The notes beneath the pieces were generated by a model that was not told where the DNA came from, did no database searches, and saw nothing but the letters and a program-made list of their open reading frames with translations. Below, in pieces: positions 12,601 to 25,170 of a stretch of DNA of 64,000 nucleotides (position 1 is the first letter of the stretch; each line of letters begins with the position of its first letter). Both the position numbers and the translations under genes were made by a program. This DNA comes from Capillidium heterosporum. Lineage: Eukaryota; Entomophthoromycota; Entomophthoromycetes; Entomophthorales; Capillidiaceae. Location of the stretch: contig WBMQ01000013.1 of NCBI GenBank assembly GCA_016630905.1, forward strand, positions 372,001-436,000. The letters are read 5' to 3'.

Positions 12601-15149
12601 TTGTAGAAAGCCTGTTCAACAGGATATCAAAGTTGATGTACTGAAGGTTAAGTAATTATAGTTTTTGTAAAGCTTTCAGTAAGTTTATAGCTCAAGGCTG
12701 AAATTTCAACAGCATATTGTTCAAAAATAAATTTAACTCAGTTTATTAGATAAATATAACCTAAAACTTCAATTGGGATTCCTATCACTACTCAAGGAAA
12801 GATAGTCCACTTGCCAGTACTCGCTGATTATTTTACAAGTTTAAAATTGATGTAACTTAGGCTATCTTAAAAAGAAAATTGAAAAAACATCAGCCTTAAC
12901 CTATTTAGCGACAAATAGTAAGTTGGAATTGAATATTTATTGGGTTTTTAGGCTATTGATTAGCCGGTATATAGAAAGTAATCAATTTTAACGCAATATA
13001 TATTTTTAGATAGATCAGGTATAAAGTCTGCTTCATATTGTACTTTAAACTTGCAACCATTATATTGCTATATATGATTTTGCATTAAAGAAATCAAAAT
13101 GTTGAATAATAATATAAAATTTATTTTATAAGTATTGAAGAATGCAAGATAAAATATCATATATGGTTATCAAGAACGAACAGTAAACACTATGATAGAT
13201 TATGTTTTAGTAATCTACACTGAAATTTAATTCTTACACAAAGTAAATCAGTACGATAATGTTATAAGCATATTAAATAACAAAGCTAAATAGTAACTTA
13301 TAATATAATCATATGCTGCTCCTATTTTATAAAGTAATATTACATAAAGATGTCAAAGCCGTAAAAAATTCAAGCTGAGTTAAAGTAAAATGAAACTTTG
13401 GAATAGTTATATAAAAATATTGAATATTCTTACAATTTCTAATCAATTCTTATCCAGCACTGTACCTGTCCTACGCCCTACAGTTGGATACAAAAAGTCT
13501 TACAATCCAAACCTTGGCAGTTCATATATCTGGTTTTTGTACTGTATATAAAATTATGCCTACGAACCATCTCAATTTTCTTGTTTACTTTTACCTGATC
13601 GTTCATATTGAAAAGTATCATGGGGCCGCAGGTTGGAACTGTAGTGTCAACATGTTAAATTTGCCTACTATATAATTCAAGATTGCCGTCAAATTAATTC
13701 AACGCCACTGAGGAAAGGCAGTTCAAAGCAAATAAATGTTTTGCTAAATATAATAGTGGCCAATACGCTCAATAACTAAAGTTTGATTGGTATTTTCAGA
13801 CTTGAGGTCCTTAAATTTCGCCAAGGTGTGAGATGGACACTATAACAGTCACATTTAAGAACCTTCTGCGAAAGCAGGATTCATTTAATAAGTGGGCTAA
13901 ATGTAGTATCCAATAGGCTCAATATATTCTAAACATAAAGGAGTGATAACAAGCTTGTATATAATATCTTTAATTGAAATTTATGAATGTTCACTGTGAT
14001 GCGTAGTTTCAGTTATAAAATGGTATGATACAATCGACTATTTAATTAGCAGCATTATTAACATATCTTTTAGGATACTTCTGTTTTAGTGTTTTAAAAG
14101 CCGCAATCATATACGTATCAACTGTCCATTTTGGAAAATATACACATCAGGAATGTTAGCCAAGTTGATGGGAAATGTAATTTTTTCCAAAGACCGAGAC
14201 CTGTTTCCAAGTGTTGGGAATGAAGGCTTAGTAAAAGTACATTTATGTGTGCAGCTTAAATGCTACCTAAAGCGTTTATTCAAAATATACAATTCGATGT
14301 TTCAGAGGTACAAATTCCTATGCGTATCTCTTATATACATTAGAAATCACATATATATTGATAATAGTTGTGGAAGTAGCCTGATATGGCACCAAGGAAA
14401 TAAATGATGTCGCTTAATTAATTATAACTAATCTGCCCTATCTATTGATTCGGCACCATATGTAGTTGCTTTCACAAGTGGTATCGACCTACACTATATT
14501 TCCACGGTAAACAATTGGTAGAGCTAAAGCCCGAAATAATCTTCAAGTACAGTCTCCAATGCTTAGCAGATGTTGGCTTTGAGTATGGCCACATATCTAA
14601 AGGCTGTGTCCCAATTTGGAACTATACATCGAAAAGTATTTTCTCAATCTATTTTATCTATTTCAGCTTTTACTTTAACAAAAATGTACGTGCCTTAAAA
14701 CGACCACCTATCCCTTATCATTTCTCGATGTTCTAGATGCCTATGTCTTGCCAGCTTTACGAATTTTTGCATTTTCAAGCGGATATTTTGATAACGGTTA
14801 AAAACATCCTGATTGTGCTTCAACATCTAAGACAGTATCGGCTAGAAATTAACCATTGGCAAGTGCAAAATCCATTTTACAATCTACAGCTATTGGAGCA
14901 AACCTAAATACCAAATCACAAAATTTTGGCTGCCTACCATTAGCCAAACCTACATCTATACACCACCAATTTCAGTATACACTGAAATAGTATCTTGTTT
15001 CAACTCATATATATTCTTAACCTGAGTTTAGAAACTTCCAAACTATTTCCCAATGTGCTACCTTACTCTGCCTAACCTTGGCTTCTACTATATATGAAAG
15101 TTTTTAGTATAGCTACATAGAGCTTTCATAATATCATGTTTTGAAAAAG
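12601..15149. other. intergenic, fragments of unknown origin
   Basis: Contains several short open stretches (13484-13675, 14153-14407, 14515-14736) without recognisable domains, adequate starts or intron signals. They could be relics of older coding sequence. The end of the region is the upstream sequence of the micropeptide gene at 15213. Confidence 0.35.
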
Positions 15150-15212
15150 CATATAAAATAGCCTCACAAGTAACTTCAACTTATTCAAACATCTACATTG
15201 AAAATTTCAAAT

Positions 15213-15278
15213 ATGGGACCAACCTTCATCACTATCATCAAAGCTGCCAAAGCCGCTAAGGGAAAGACCTCCACTTAA
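15213..15278 (+). CDS. 21-residue cationic amphipathic micropeptide (GP-peptide family, MGP subfamily)
   Basis: Encodes 21 residues beginning MGPTFITIIKAAKAAKGK and ending in Ser/Thr. Too small for normal gene finders, but it matches at least a dozen other loci in this window in sequence and layout. A TATA-like ATATAAAA lies at 15151-15158, about 60 bp before the ATG, and TGTAAATA lies at 15313-15320, 35 nt after the stop. Residues 5-20 alternate hydrophobics and lysines with helical periodicity, and there is no signal peptide. Function unknown; membrane interaction is inferred from composition only. This is the most isolated copy of the family in the window. Confidence 0.7.
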   Translation: MGPTFITIIKAAKAAKGKTST

Positions 15279-15329
15279 ACAAGATAAGAGTACGATCCTC
15301 TTAGGGAACACTTGTAAATACATATCATT

Positions 15330-18300
15330 TTTGAACTGAACACCATCCGAGTATACCGTTAGTACAGATGCTGCTAAGCTGTAAAGCTTATATACATCAT
15401 TTCATTTAAATAAACATACTTTAACATACTATATTTTATATTACGTTCGAATATGATGAAATTTCAATTATATATCTAATGCTATTTTAGCTATAGCCTT
15501 GATTTAGGTCAAGTATTTTTGTATATAACTTTCGAATATCATCAAACGTTGGCATTGGCTACTATAACCTTGTTTCGTTAATCTTATCAACTTCCTTAGT
15601 TCTTGTTGCCTCTCATCGCCAATATTTCTTTTTTGACAACCTGTATAATGGCTTATCTATCTATATAACTGGAAAGTTGATAATAATATACGTCTATCTA
15701 ATGGTAAGATCAATTGTAAAAGAGTTTACCTATAAGCTGTAGCTACAGTTGATGGGGTACGAAGTGGACTTTTAGGCCAAGATGGAGGAGATTCTATAAA
15801 AAATAGATCCTAAACTTGCACTATGAGTGTCTTATTTATACTGGAATGGAAAAGTGTTGATAATAGGGTGGTTATTTAAGTATATTTTAAAGTAAAGCTA
15901 CTGATACAGCTGTCCAAACTAGCTTTTTGGATGAAAAGGTGCTGATTTTACTATATTAAAGATGAAGATACTATATCCTCTCATAAATTAGCAACTGATG
16001 TCTAGTCAGCATATAAATAATACTTTACTTTCTCAACTTAATTCAAATATATTGAATAAATCCCCATCATAGTAGAAACTTATCGTATGAATATCCAATA
16101 GGAATAGTTGATGTGCATTTAAGGATAGTGACTCGACGATAATAGCATTTGGACTGTATTAAAATGATATACATTTATATTTTTATTAGACTGTAGAGTT
16201 TATATTAAGTAGCTTCCTATATTTTCCAGCATCTAGGTAAAACTAGTGATATCTAAATTGGTTGAGATGTAAATATTTTAAAGTACTTGCTTTAGACTTC
16301 AAAAATATACCTTATAATCAAATAAATTACTGATTTCAATAAATTTAAGTAGTTCTACAATATTAAAAATGGCAATTTTGAATATATTTGACGTAATTAC
16401 TAAATGATTTAAACCCTAAATTTACAAAGTTTATCAAATTTAATCCTTTCATTCTAGTCCAACAATGAAGAATGGGAGCTCAACTAGCAAGCGAGAAAAA
16501 GGTGCCGAAATGGAAAGCAAAAGTGGATGACGATAGGTCAAAAGATAGGCATCCAACTTTACAATTGAAAGTAAGTTGTATTCAAATAGTCAAAGACAAA
16601 CTTGTAGGGCAAATTACCAGCCATAAAATTTACTTTATAACCTTACAATTGTAGATGTTTGCAGCAAAATTCGAGCGAGGAAAACAAATAATCAACCAAT
16701 TTATCAAATGAGGGGCATAATTAGCTCAAATTTTCCTATATTATTGAAAAAAGCACTCGTTCTCTATTACTAAAGGTAAAGTTTTTTATGGTAGCTAAAG
16801 TTGGTAAGTTGGCACAGGTACATGAAGTTGTAGCTCATAAATAAATGTTCAAACTCAATACTGACCTAACTTGGGATATTTATGACACCAAAGATAATAA
16901 ATCTAGAGCATGGGACCCCAACTCGATAAAAACTATCGCTCCAAAGCCATCAAAAGTATCAACAAGTAGTCTAGATCATATGAAATTGAGCTAGAAACTG
17001 AGGATCCCAAGTTTTTACTGTATAAAAGACATATAATAAAGTTTATCAATAGTTATTCTATATTGGATAGTTACGACTTAATCAAATTTTAAGCGAAACC
17101 TTTCCCAACTTCCAAGTTGAAAAGAATGCTATCTTCAACTTCTTGATTATCAACCTCAACATCTCGATCCACAAATTGAATTCCAAATTCAAGCTGATCG
17201 ATAATTCGAATATAGGTCGAAAGGTATTAGATTTCTTCAAGTTTCCCATATTAACCGACCTAGGCTTCATGATCAACTACATCTTTATCGATCAAACCGA
17301 CTTCAGCATCCACACGTGAGCCATCTACCGTTGAAATCTAATAAACATAACTCAAGTCAATACTAAACCGATGTCTACTCACATTATGATGGTCATCATA
17401 TCCTTTACAAATATTCTTATATAAAACTACAAACCCTTGTTATTATCAATAGGTATAAAGAATAGAGACGGATTATTGTCACTTATCTCCATCGACTTGG
17501 GCGTAAGCAATTACAAAACTTTGTCATACAGACTTTGGATACTATAGATCGCAACAAATCGATGCAAAAGTTCTACTCGGTACTGGCTAATCTACTCTAG
17601 CTTGAGAGCAAAGAGATCAAAGCAGTTATCATGGAACGCGAGTACAGATATGTCAGGTTATCATTAAGCAACAATAAATTTTACCAATCTACCACTTCTG
17701 GAAGTTTGTGACTCCTATTATTAAATATAAGACTTTTGAAGCTAGTGAGAGCCTAAAGCCACAGATCCAAGAGGTTTGTTAAGCTCTATCGTCTAACCAT
17801 TTGGAACATTCAGTCCTGTATGCCAGTGACACTCTATTCAAATGCCTGATCAAAGGAGTAGATCAAGAAAAGCGATTAAAAATTTAGAATAGGGCTGAGC
17901 TATATCATATTTTTCAAGTTTCTTTTATAAATGGGGAAAGGCGTAGGCAATTTGTAGGTAAGCTACTCTATGGTTGATTATGGACGTCAACAAAAGTTGC
18001 CTATGTTTGTGTTTTTGTCTTATTTTGGATAGATTAATGAATTTAAATAGTTATCTGTACCATCAGCTTATTTTTATGTAAATAAAGGGTATATATTCCA
18101 GGTTTTATTGGTAAAGCTATACTGAGCTTTATTCGTTTAGAGAATTGCACAAGTGTTTAATAATAGTATTGGTAGAGGAACAAAGCGTACCGACAATGGA
18201 ATTTAATTATAGAAATGATCGATGAAGGTAACTACATTGTCTTGGTTCAATTCAAATTCATCTAACCAAGTGCTAGCTATTTCTACTATACCGCCAAGAA

Positions 18301-18523
18301 AGTGACTTGATACCACCCACCAAATACTCTTTCAACTTCAAGTTGAACATTTTCATCAGCTTCTTGGAGGTTCCCAACTAAAAATTACCAATGGAATGAA
18401 AATTTTATCAGCTACCATTGGTCCAAACTTTTTCAAGAACAAAGTTTTGAATTCTCTACATCCACCTAATTTCAAGCAAAAAGTTGAACTTTGACCTTCT
18501 CCCATAGAACCAACTTCAAAGCA
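15330..18523. other. intergenic with coding-like relics upstream of NOB1
   Basis: Mostly stop-rich. On the plus strand about 17095-17320 one frame stays open for roughly 75 codons (it includes FFKFPILTDLGFMINYIFID) with no start, and later stretches up to about 17900 keep coding-like composition in shifting frames; the family was not recognised. A frame at 16472-16654 and a short one just before NOB1 are likewise unassigned. Probably decayed genes. Confidence 0.35.
16910..16969 (+). CDS. possible 19-residue MGP micropeptide, doubtful
   Basis: ATG GGA CCC opens a 19-codon frame reading MGPQLDKNYRSKAIKSINK. It shares the MGP start, length and a Lys-rich end with the family, but the hydrophobic core is missing and no clear TATATAAA box or TGTAAATA element is placed as in the other copies. 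It may be a decayed copy or chance. Confidence 0.2.
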   Translation: MGPQLDKNYRSKAIKSINK

Positions 18524-20063
18524 ATGTACGAATACCTAGTCATAGATTCGGGCGCCTTGATAAAGAACAAGCTTCCCACCTTTGAACACCAAGCCAAACG
18601 GTTCGTAACTTGCAGTGCTGTCATATCTGAGATAAAAGATCCCATCTCAAGACAGAACTTAAAGCTATTACCTTTCGACTTAGAAGTGAGAGAACCTAGC
18701 GAAGATGCTATAAAAACCGGTACATCCTTTGCTTCAAATAATTTTTAAAATTCCCTAGTAACCAAATTTGCAAAGAAGACAGGAGATTTAGCTGTACTCT
18801 CTATTATCGATGTAAAAGTTTTGGCCCTTGCCTACATGGTCGAAAAGGAAGTTATGGGTACCATTGAACATATACCTATTGAGCCTAACCAAGTAAAAAA
18901 ATGCAAAAGCACATCTATTAATACTGATTTAGGCCAAGTCCTTTAACGGTAAAGTGACAGACGGTAGAGTCGTTTTGCCAGTCGAACGTAAGAATACCAA
19001 TAAAACTCCAAAATTCGAGGAGATAGATGCTTTCAATGAGGTGGATGAGTTAACTGAAAAGCTAGATGGTTTAGAAGTGGAAGAAAGTGCTTTAGATATG
19101 ACTCGAGAAGCCGAGCTGGGAGAAATAGATCTGGTTGAAGAAGAAGAGGAATTAGAAGAAATGATAGACAATATAGATACCAAAATTGAAGAGCCAGCTG
19201 GTATTAATTTAGAAGAAATAAAGTAGAAGAAATAAAGTAGAAGAAAATATAGACGATGTAGACGAGGGCCAAGATGATGGGGAACTCGATGACGGTAAAT
19301 CTTTATCTAATTAGTCTATACTTATATTTTTATTTCAAATAGACGAAGGTTGGATTACCCCATCGAACTTGAAAGCTAAGCAGTTGGAAAGTCAAAAGTC
19401 AGCCAAGCCGTTAAATATAAGAGAGTACAAAGTCAGCTGTGTCACTACTGATTTCGCCATGCAGGTAAATCTACAATTTTTCATTTAATTTATTCCTATC
19501 CCTTTCCCTTTTATTATTTTAGTCGGTACTCCTGCAGATGAACCTGGGGGTAACATCGATCGATGGGCTCAGCATAACTACCATTAGGAGTTGGGTCATG
19601 CGCTGTCACGCCTGCTACAAGTAAATCCAAATGCTAAGCCAATCACTAATTTTTATTTCGCAATAGGGTATCGCCTGACCTCAACCTTCAATTCTGCAAC
19701 AGCTGTGGCGGCCCCACTTTAAACCGAGTCTCTTGCTCCATCGACACTTCCGGTGAGGTGACTTATTATCTCAAAGCCAACTTTAGATACAATTTACGGG
19801 GTACCAAGTACACCATACCCACATTCAAAGGTGGGCACCAGAACAAAGACATAATTCTAGCAGCAGACCAGGAGATCTATATGAAGAAGGTCAACTATTA
19901 CAACCGTAGGAAGGAGAAGGATTTGCTAGATCCTGATTATCTACCTAATTTGGTGGTGGGGAAGCAAAATGCCCATGTAAGTAAACCGAAGGTTGGATAT
20001 GGTAGGAAAAACCCAAATGAAAGTAAAAAGAGGACTGGTAAGAAAAAGCGTAGTCCACTTTAG
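18524..20063 (+). CDS. NOB1: NOB1, 20S pre-rRNA endonuclease (PIN domain plus zinc ribbon)
   Basis: Seven exons, 18524-18719, 18759-18892, 18933-19200, 19241-19294, 19343-19464, 19523-19620 and 19667-20063, give 422 residues in a continuous frame (human about 412, yeast 459). The PIN domain starts at once (YLVIDSGALIKN) and shows the expected acids D8, E36, D75 and D83 (KKTGDLAVLS). An acidic low-complexity linker precedes DEGWITPSN. The zinc ribbon has C286, C289, C301 and C304 (CHAC and CNSCGGPT), followed by a basic tail with GRKNPNESKKR. Nob1 cuts 20S pre-rRNA at site D to make the 18S 3' end in late cytoplasmic 40S maturation. An in-frame TTG upstream extends the frame 11 codons, but ATG at 18524 fits the family start. 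Introns are 39-58 nt. Confidence 0.95.
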
Positions 20064-20845
20064 GTTGGATTGAAATAAACTTTATTTTTTGATATTGCTT
20101 TGTGTATTTTGGAGAGTTGAGGGTTGATATACTTTTAGGTTTTGAAGTTGACATTATGAGTAGGTTTTGGATGGAGAGTACTGTATATTTTACTTTTAAC
20201 CCATTCTATTTCCTCCATCTACCTTTTTAACTCCTTTGTTATCGATAAGCATATGCGTTACTATATTTTTCAACTTCAATGCTATAGGATCAAAAGAATT
20301 TTATAGTTTAACTAATAGCGCTGTATTCTTTACATCTTTTGAGTCCTCAGTAAAGTCAATTTATCTCTACTTAGACCTTTTTCTATTCTTACCAGGCTGA
20401 TCTTAATATTGATTTAAATACCTTTGTGTTTTTGCGACTTGGATGTACATTGATACTAGGCACCAATTTATCAGATCAAGGTATCTTCTCAAACGTAGGC
20501 TACCCTTTTTTCCGGCTACCTACCCCATCTTCCTTAGTAGATCCAAACCTTGTTAGCCTTCCACTTTTTTGATATATCTATATTTAATCTACAATTTCTT
20601 AAGCTGTAGCTTCCCAATTTACAGCCTTTTCGCAGATGCAACAGTTACTTGTTTTATAGAACCCTCAAAACACATTTTATATACTATATAGTTCAACTTT
20701 ATGTCTATTCAAAAATACTACTGAATGAAAAGTATAGTGATGTAAATTTATTAAATTATATGTATATAGGCACTATAGCTCAACAGCACATGCTCTAATG
20801 GAATATTTGGATTTGTATGATTTGAATATAATAGGTATTTAACAG
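20064..20845. other. NOB1 3' flank, no gene recognised
   Basis: Starts with an AATAAACTTTATTTTT-like poly(A) region just after the NOB1 stop. No sustained frame. It ends at the 3' element of the minus-strand micropeptide gene at 20886. Confidence 0.45.
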
Positions 20846-20885
20846 TATTTACAAGTCTCCTTTAAAGAAATATAACTTGGCATAA

Positions 20886-20951
20886 TTAGGAGATGGATGA
20901 AATCTTTTTGGCCTTGGCGACCTTTATAATCTTGATGAAAGTTGGTCCCAT
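20886..20951 (-). CDS. 21-residue cationic micropeptide (GP-peptide family, MGP subfamily)
   Basis: Minus-strand gene encoding 21 residues starting MGPTFIKIIKVAKAKKI and ending SSIS. Its TATATAAG box is at 21008-21015 (57 bp upstream) and TGTAAATA is at 20846-20853, 32 nt past the stop. It aligns over its first 16 residues with the copies at 15213, 40946 and 43110. No signal peptide; hydrophobic residues at 5, 6, 8, 9 and 11 against lysines at 7, 10, 13, 15 and 16 make one helix face apolar. Function unknown. Confidence 0.72.
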   Translation of the reverse strand: MGPTFIKIIKVAKAKKISSIS

Positions 20952-21019
20952 AGTAATAGTTTAGAGTAGATGTTTGTGTAGGTTGAAGCTATCGACGTGA
21001 AGCTATCCTTATATACCAT

Positions 21020-24000
21020 TTCAAAATATGAGCAAATTACCACCAAGGATTTGAATAGCTGAGATGTGGATTTTACAATATAACGAGAAAAAATTGGTTG
21101 AAATATGGAGGCAGGTTGTATAAGCTTTTGAGGACTTGGAAATGTAGCTTATGTGGGCATATGGAGATTAGAAGGATGCTAATTATAGAGTGTTCTAAAA
21201 CTGATAGTGTATGAAAAGGTTTTATTGTCGATAAATAATCAAGAAATTTGGGTCCCACTACAGGTATTTACCAGTAGCCTTAATAATATTCAAGCTGTAG
21301 AATTTTACAATCACTTGCTACATCCAAAGATTGTAAATTATTAAGTGTTATATGACCAAGTAAATGTCTTTAGAAATTGATTTCATATTCATCAAGTCAA
21401 GGAAACACGATATAGGTATTCTAAAGGATAAGGGAAGGCAGGTGTAAGACTCAATGGTTCTGAAATGTTAATTCATAATTTAAGTAAATTTACTAAGCTT
21501 TAATCTCCTTAAACAAGCATCAGTCTTGGAAACGCATTCTTAGCCTCATCTATTTAACTAACATTGTATATACCAATATTTTTAAATAAGTAATCAGTAT
21601 CTGATAAGGTAATAATATTTCAACATCCGTAGAGTAGCACTATCCTATCAAGCATCTATTATTAATGAGATATATTAAACTGGTTATAGAAGACCATATA
21701 TAGGCGAAACAGCCTACCTGCAAATTAAAATTTTATTAAAATGATATATATGAGCTTGAACTACTCCTTTAGATTACTAATTTACCAAGTGTATCCGGCA
21801 TTAAATTCGGCCTACATGTTAAAACGAACTCAGTTTACATGTACAGAAGCTTCTCAAATGTAGCTGCTGTAAATTCCTACCACTTAACAAAGTTTAGAGA
21901 TATCGGTTTAAATTAAAAACTATAATATCAAGAAAAATTATAAAAATCGGATGTAGTGGCTTTTGCTATATTTAGAAATATACTTGTTTGGATTCCAACT
22001 ACCTTTCCCAAACAGTAACAATTTTAATTTGGCATCCATCTAGACTTTAGACAATAAAATAAAACTCAACAGGTTGTCGCTATAATTACAGCCTGCCAAA
22101 CCAAACTGTAAGAACGAGACTGCTGTATATAAATCATCAAGGAGTTTTGGATGTAATGAATGCATATTTATAATGAACTGCGTAAACCAAGTAACTGAGA
22201 AATCGAGGTGTTTGAATACAACACCTACAGTTAATTAAAACCAGATTGTTGGCCTAATCGTTCGTATATAAATATATACGCCATGATCAGACAACGGTGG
22301 TGCTGGCATCATTTCATGGCCTTGAGTTTGTAAAGTACTAATGATTTGGAAAATACTGTCTTTTCATTGGCTGCAGTAATATTTTGACCTTGAGTAAGAA
22401 AAGGTTGCCTGACCAAACTATATATTATAGACATCGATAGGATTAGGCTATCCTTAGTTAAATTCATTGAATCGTTTGAGAATAATAAGAATTCTCTTTG
22501 AGCAAATTTAAGATGAACTAACTTTGCAAATAGCATCATACAATTATACTACGACGCTCATCTTATTCAAACTAAGCTATTCTTATTACATATGCTTTTG
22601 CTAACGAATCGTATATCTCATTTAAATGTATTATCGCTACAATCTACTTATAGTCACCTTGAATATTTTCAAATACTTTATTTCAATATTTGTACTCATC
22701 TACCTTTACTATATTATCTTATATTCCAATACTTTTATTTAAAATTTCAGAATTGAATCTACATATCATATACAGCCACTATCTGCTTTTCATTCAACGT
22801 AGATAGAAGATGCGTGCTTACAATAAATTTTATATCGTACGTATATAGCTGGGTATAGTATAAATAATACCTTGAGGCCGTTTTAACAGTTGAGGCTTTG
22901 AAGCATATATAAAATAAATATACATTTCTTTTATCTTTAAGCAAGTCTATAAAACAAGCTCATTGAAAGTATAATACCTTTATTGCGCACCTGAATGTTT
23001 TAATATATTAGAAAATGATAGTTTACCTTTTCCTAATTGCTATAAAAGTAGATAAATGACTTTGATGAGTTCAATCATTGTACTTGAAGGGTGTCAATAA
23101 TAGATGTGAAGACGATATTAATTAATAATATGGAAATCAGATGCATTTTTGTAAATTATCAGTTTTGTAGCTTCCTATAATACTTTTGATTATATAGCTC
23201 TGTAAGCAATGTACAGTAATAATATATAAAGCTGTGAAACTAAACAATACTATAAATTGTCGCACTTGAAAAAAGTACTATAACTGCTTTACATCTAAGT
23301 AAACCTAGACTTTTAACCTATTTAGTAAACTACAATAGGTTGAGTTTGAATTTGCTACTCTTTGGGTTATCGATTGACAATGAGCAAAGTCCTGGAAACC
23401 AATCAGCTTATAGATTAGATATATGCTAATTATAGTAAGAGGATGTTTAAGTATAGTGCATGCCTAGAAATAGTAGCGATCATAGAGAAATGATTTTTTA
23501 AACAGAGCCATGGAATTGATGTGTACTCTATTGTATTTACTCATCAGTTTTTGGAAGGTTGATTCAAAAATGATACCTTACAGTACAACCACCGACTTGT
23601 AAAGGCCATTTTGTAAGCAATTAAATCAAACTAACCGACTATGCCTTTTAATTTTATAAATTCTTTCATGTGAAGCATACTATTTTTGCCTCCATAAGTT
23701 GAGTCTTACTGTATTCCCTTTGGTAGATTTGATTAGCTTGGTTGAAATTGATCCAAAGATATCGATAGTTACGGTGGTAATTTAAATTGACTTGATTTTA
23801 TATATGATATAAAAGACATTTAGGTTCAATAGGACAGATATTTATCCTATACCAAAATAGTGTAGTCGGTAGATAGCTTCAACAAGCATTTGGGAAAGGC
23901 TGTGGCTACTTGTAGTTTGAAGGGTCAGAAAGTTGGTAGTATTGAAAGAGAAAAGTACAGTTGAAGCTTCGTGTCCATAAGTATTTGGATGAAATACCTG

Positions 24001-24960
24001 TGTATATTTGTGGCTGTTATTTCGTCTTCAGCTTTTTAACAAAGCTCACATCAACTATTAAAGATTTCCAAGGTGTATTTATAGTATCATATCTCCTACA
24101 TCAGGATTTATTACAGTTATATATCGATACTACTTGTAGAGATACGAGCGAAGCTTGGAGTAGAATCCTATTCTAGATATCCATATTTCTAGAGTCCCAT
24201 ACAAGTTTTATCAGGCAAGTAATATGATAAAGGTTTCAGTAGGTTGTACTGTAGGGATGTTCCAAAACGTAAGAACTACAGTACGCTGCTAAACTATTAT
24301 TACTACTATTTCGATTCCAAAAAGCTCTGTACTCTATCCCATAATGCATTCGAAACTCTTTATATCGCGAAAACAACTCAATCGAGATATTTTAATTAAA
24401 GCTAAACATAGATAACTTCTTCACTTACCCCATAGATTAGAAACATACCAAAAATATCGGACATCCTATCTAGTATTTCAATTAAAGCGATCGTTCCATT
24501 TGTGCCCGGTATAAGTTACATTTGCACATCGGCAAAATTTCTCATCCATTTCGAATTAAAAGTTAGTAGGATTGGGACATCTATAGATCGTAATAATTGA
24601 ATCCAGTAAGTTCTATCGGATTTAACCAACATAATTTCATTTCGTCTTAATTCTATTTCCTTATTAGGGACATTTCTAGCCTGTAGTCGCTACTAAACTT
24701 TGCCAGCTTTTCATTTTACACTAATTAGCCTTTTTTGCAGTGTCATATTAGTTAGACATCATTATAGCTTTCTAGAATTAGACAGGTAACCATTGCACCA
24801 TATTCTCGCTACAACTCCAATCTGTCATTTCAAGATACATCTTCTATCGGAATGAACTTATCATTGCAGTGTATTCTTCATCAAAGCGTATTCTTCGTCA
24901 AAACACATACATAAGTTAAATTAGTTCCTTAATTAAAACGATCGGGTAAATCAATCGGGA
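21020..24960. other. gene desert
   Basis: Nearly 4 kb, stop-rich on both strands. Short frames at 22309-22539, 22759-22944 (minus) and 23961-24176 (plus) show no family features. No tRNA, terminal repeat or GP-type peptide was found by eye. Some could be very old relics. Confidence 0.4.
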
Positions 24961-24969
24961 GAATAGGGT

Positions 24970-24992
24970 GGGTAAAAGGTAGATATTTACCC
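24970..24992. promoter_or_regulatory. palindromic upstream element of micropeptide gene 25108
   Basis: GGGTAAA and its inverse TTTACCC are separated by 9 nt; the TATA box follows about 51 bp later at 25044-25051. The same pair with the same spacing recurs at 26420, and an imperfect one at 27912, so it is likely a bound activator or repressor site. Confidence 0.6.
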
Positions 24993-25107
24993 TATTAGCC
25001 AAAGGTAATTAGTTTAGCCCTAACCTTCTTTAAGGTGATTGAGTATATAAAGCTCGAGCCACGCCAAACAACGTGACTTATTGAATAAATACACAATCAG
25101 GTATCGC

Positions 25108-25170
25108 ATGACTGGACCATACTTAATTAGGCTCATCAAATCTACAAAAAGTACCAAGGACTCCTCTTAA
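25108..25170 (+). CDS. 20-residue micropeptide (GP-peptide family, MTGP subfamily)
   Basis: Encodes MTGPYLIRLIKSTKSTKDSS. TATATAAA is at 25044-25051, and TGTAAATA at 25205-25212, 35 nt after the stop. Compared codon by codon with the copy at 28054, seven codons differ silently (counting the stop) and only two change the residue (Tyr/Ala at 5, Ser/Gly at 15), a pattern expected from selection on the peptide. No signal peptide or processing site is apparent. Net charge is about +3. Function unknown; a membrane-active or signalling role is speculative. Confidence 0.78.
   Translation: MTGPYLIRLIKSTKSTKDSS

Noticed and set aside
16472-16654. 60-codon Lys-rich frame as a possible micropeptide relative
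   Set aside because: No Gly-Pro start, no hydrophobic/lysine periodicity, no placed TATA box.
17082-17276. minus-strand 64-codon frame
   Set aside because: The plus strand here looks more like old coding sequence; neither gives a recognisable protein, so no gene is called.
18929-19183. Ser-rich minus-strand frame over NOB1
   Set aside because: Complement of the acidic NOB1 linker.
19201-19240. apparent frameshift and stops inside NOB1 suggesting a pseudogene
   Set aside because: A 40-nt GT-AG intron removes them and restores the NOB1 frame exactly; the following exons are all intact.
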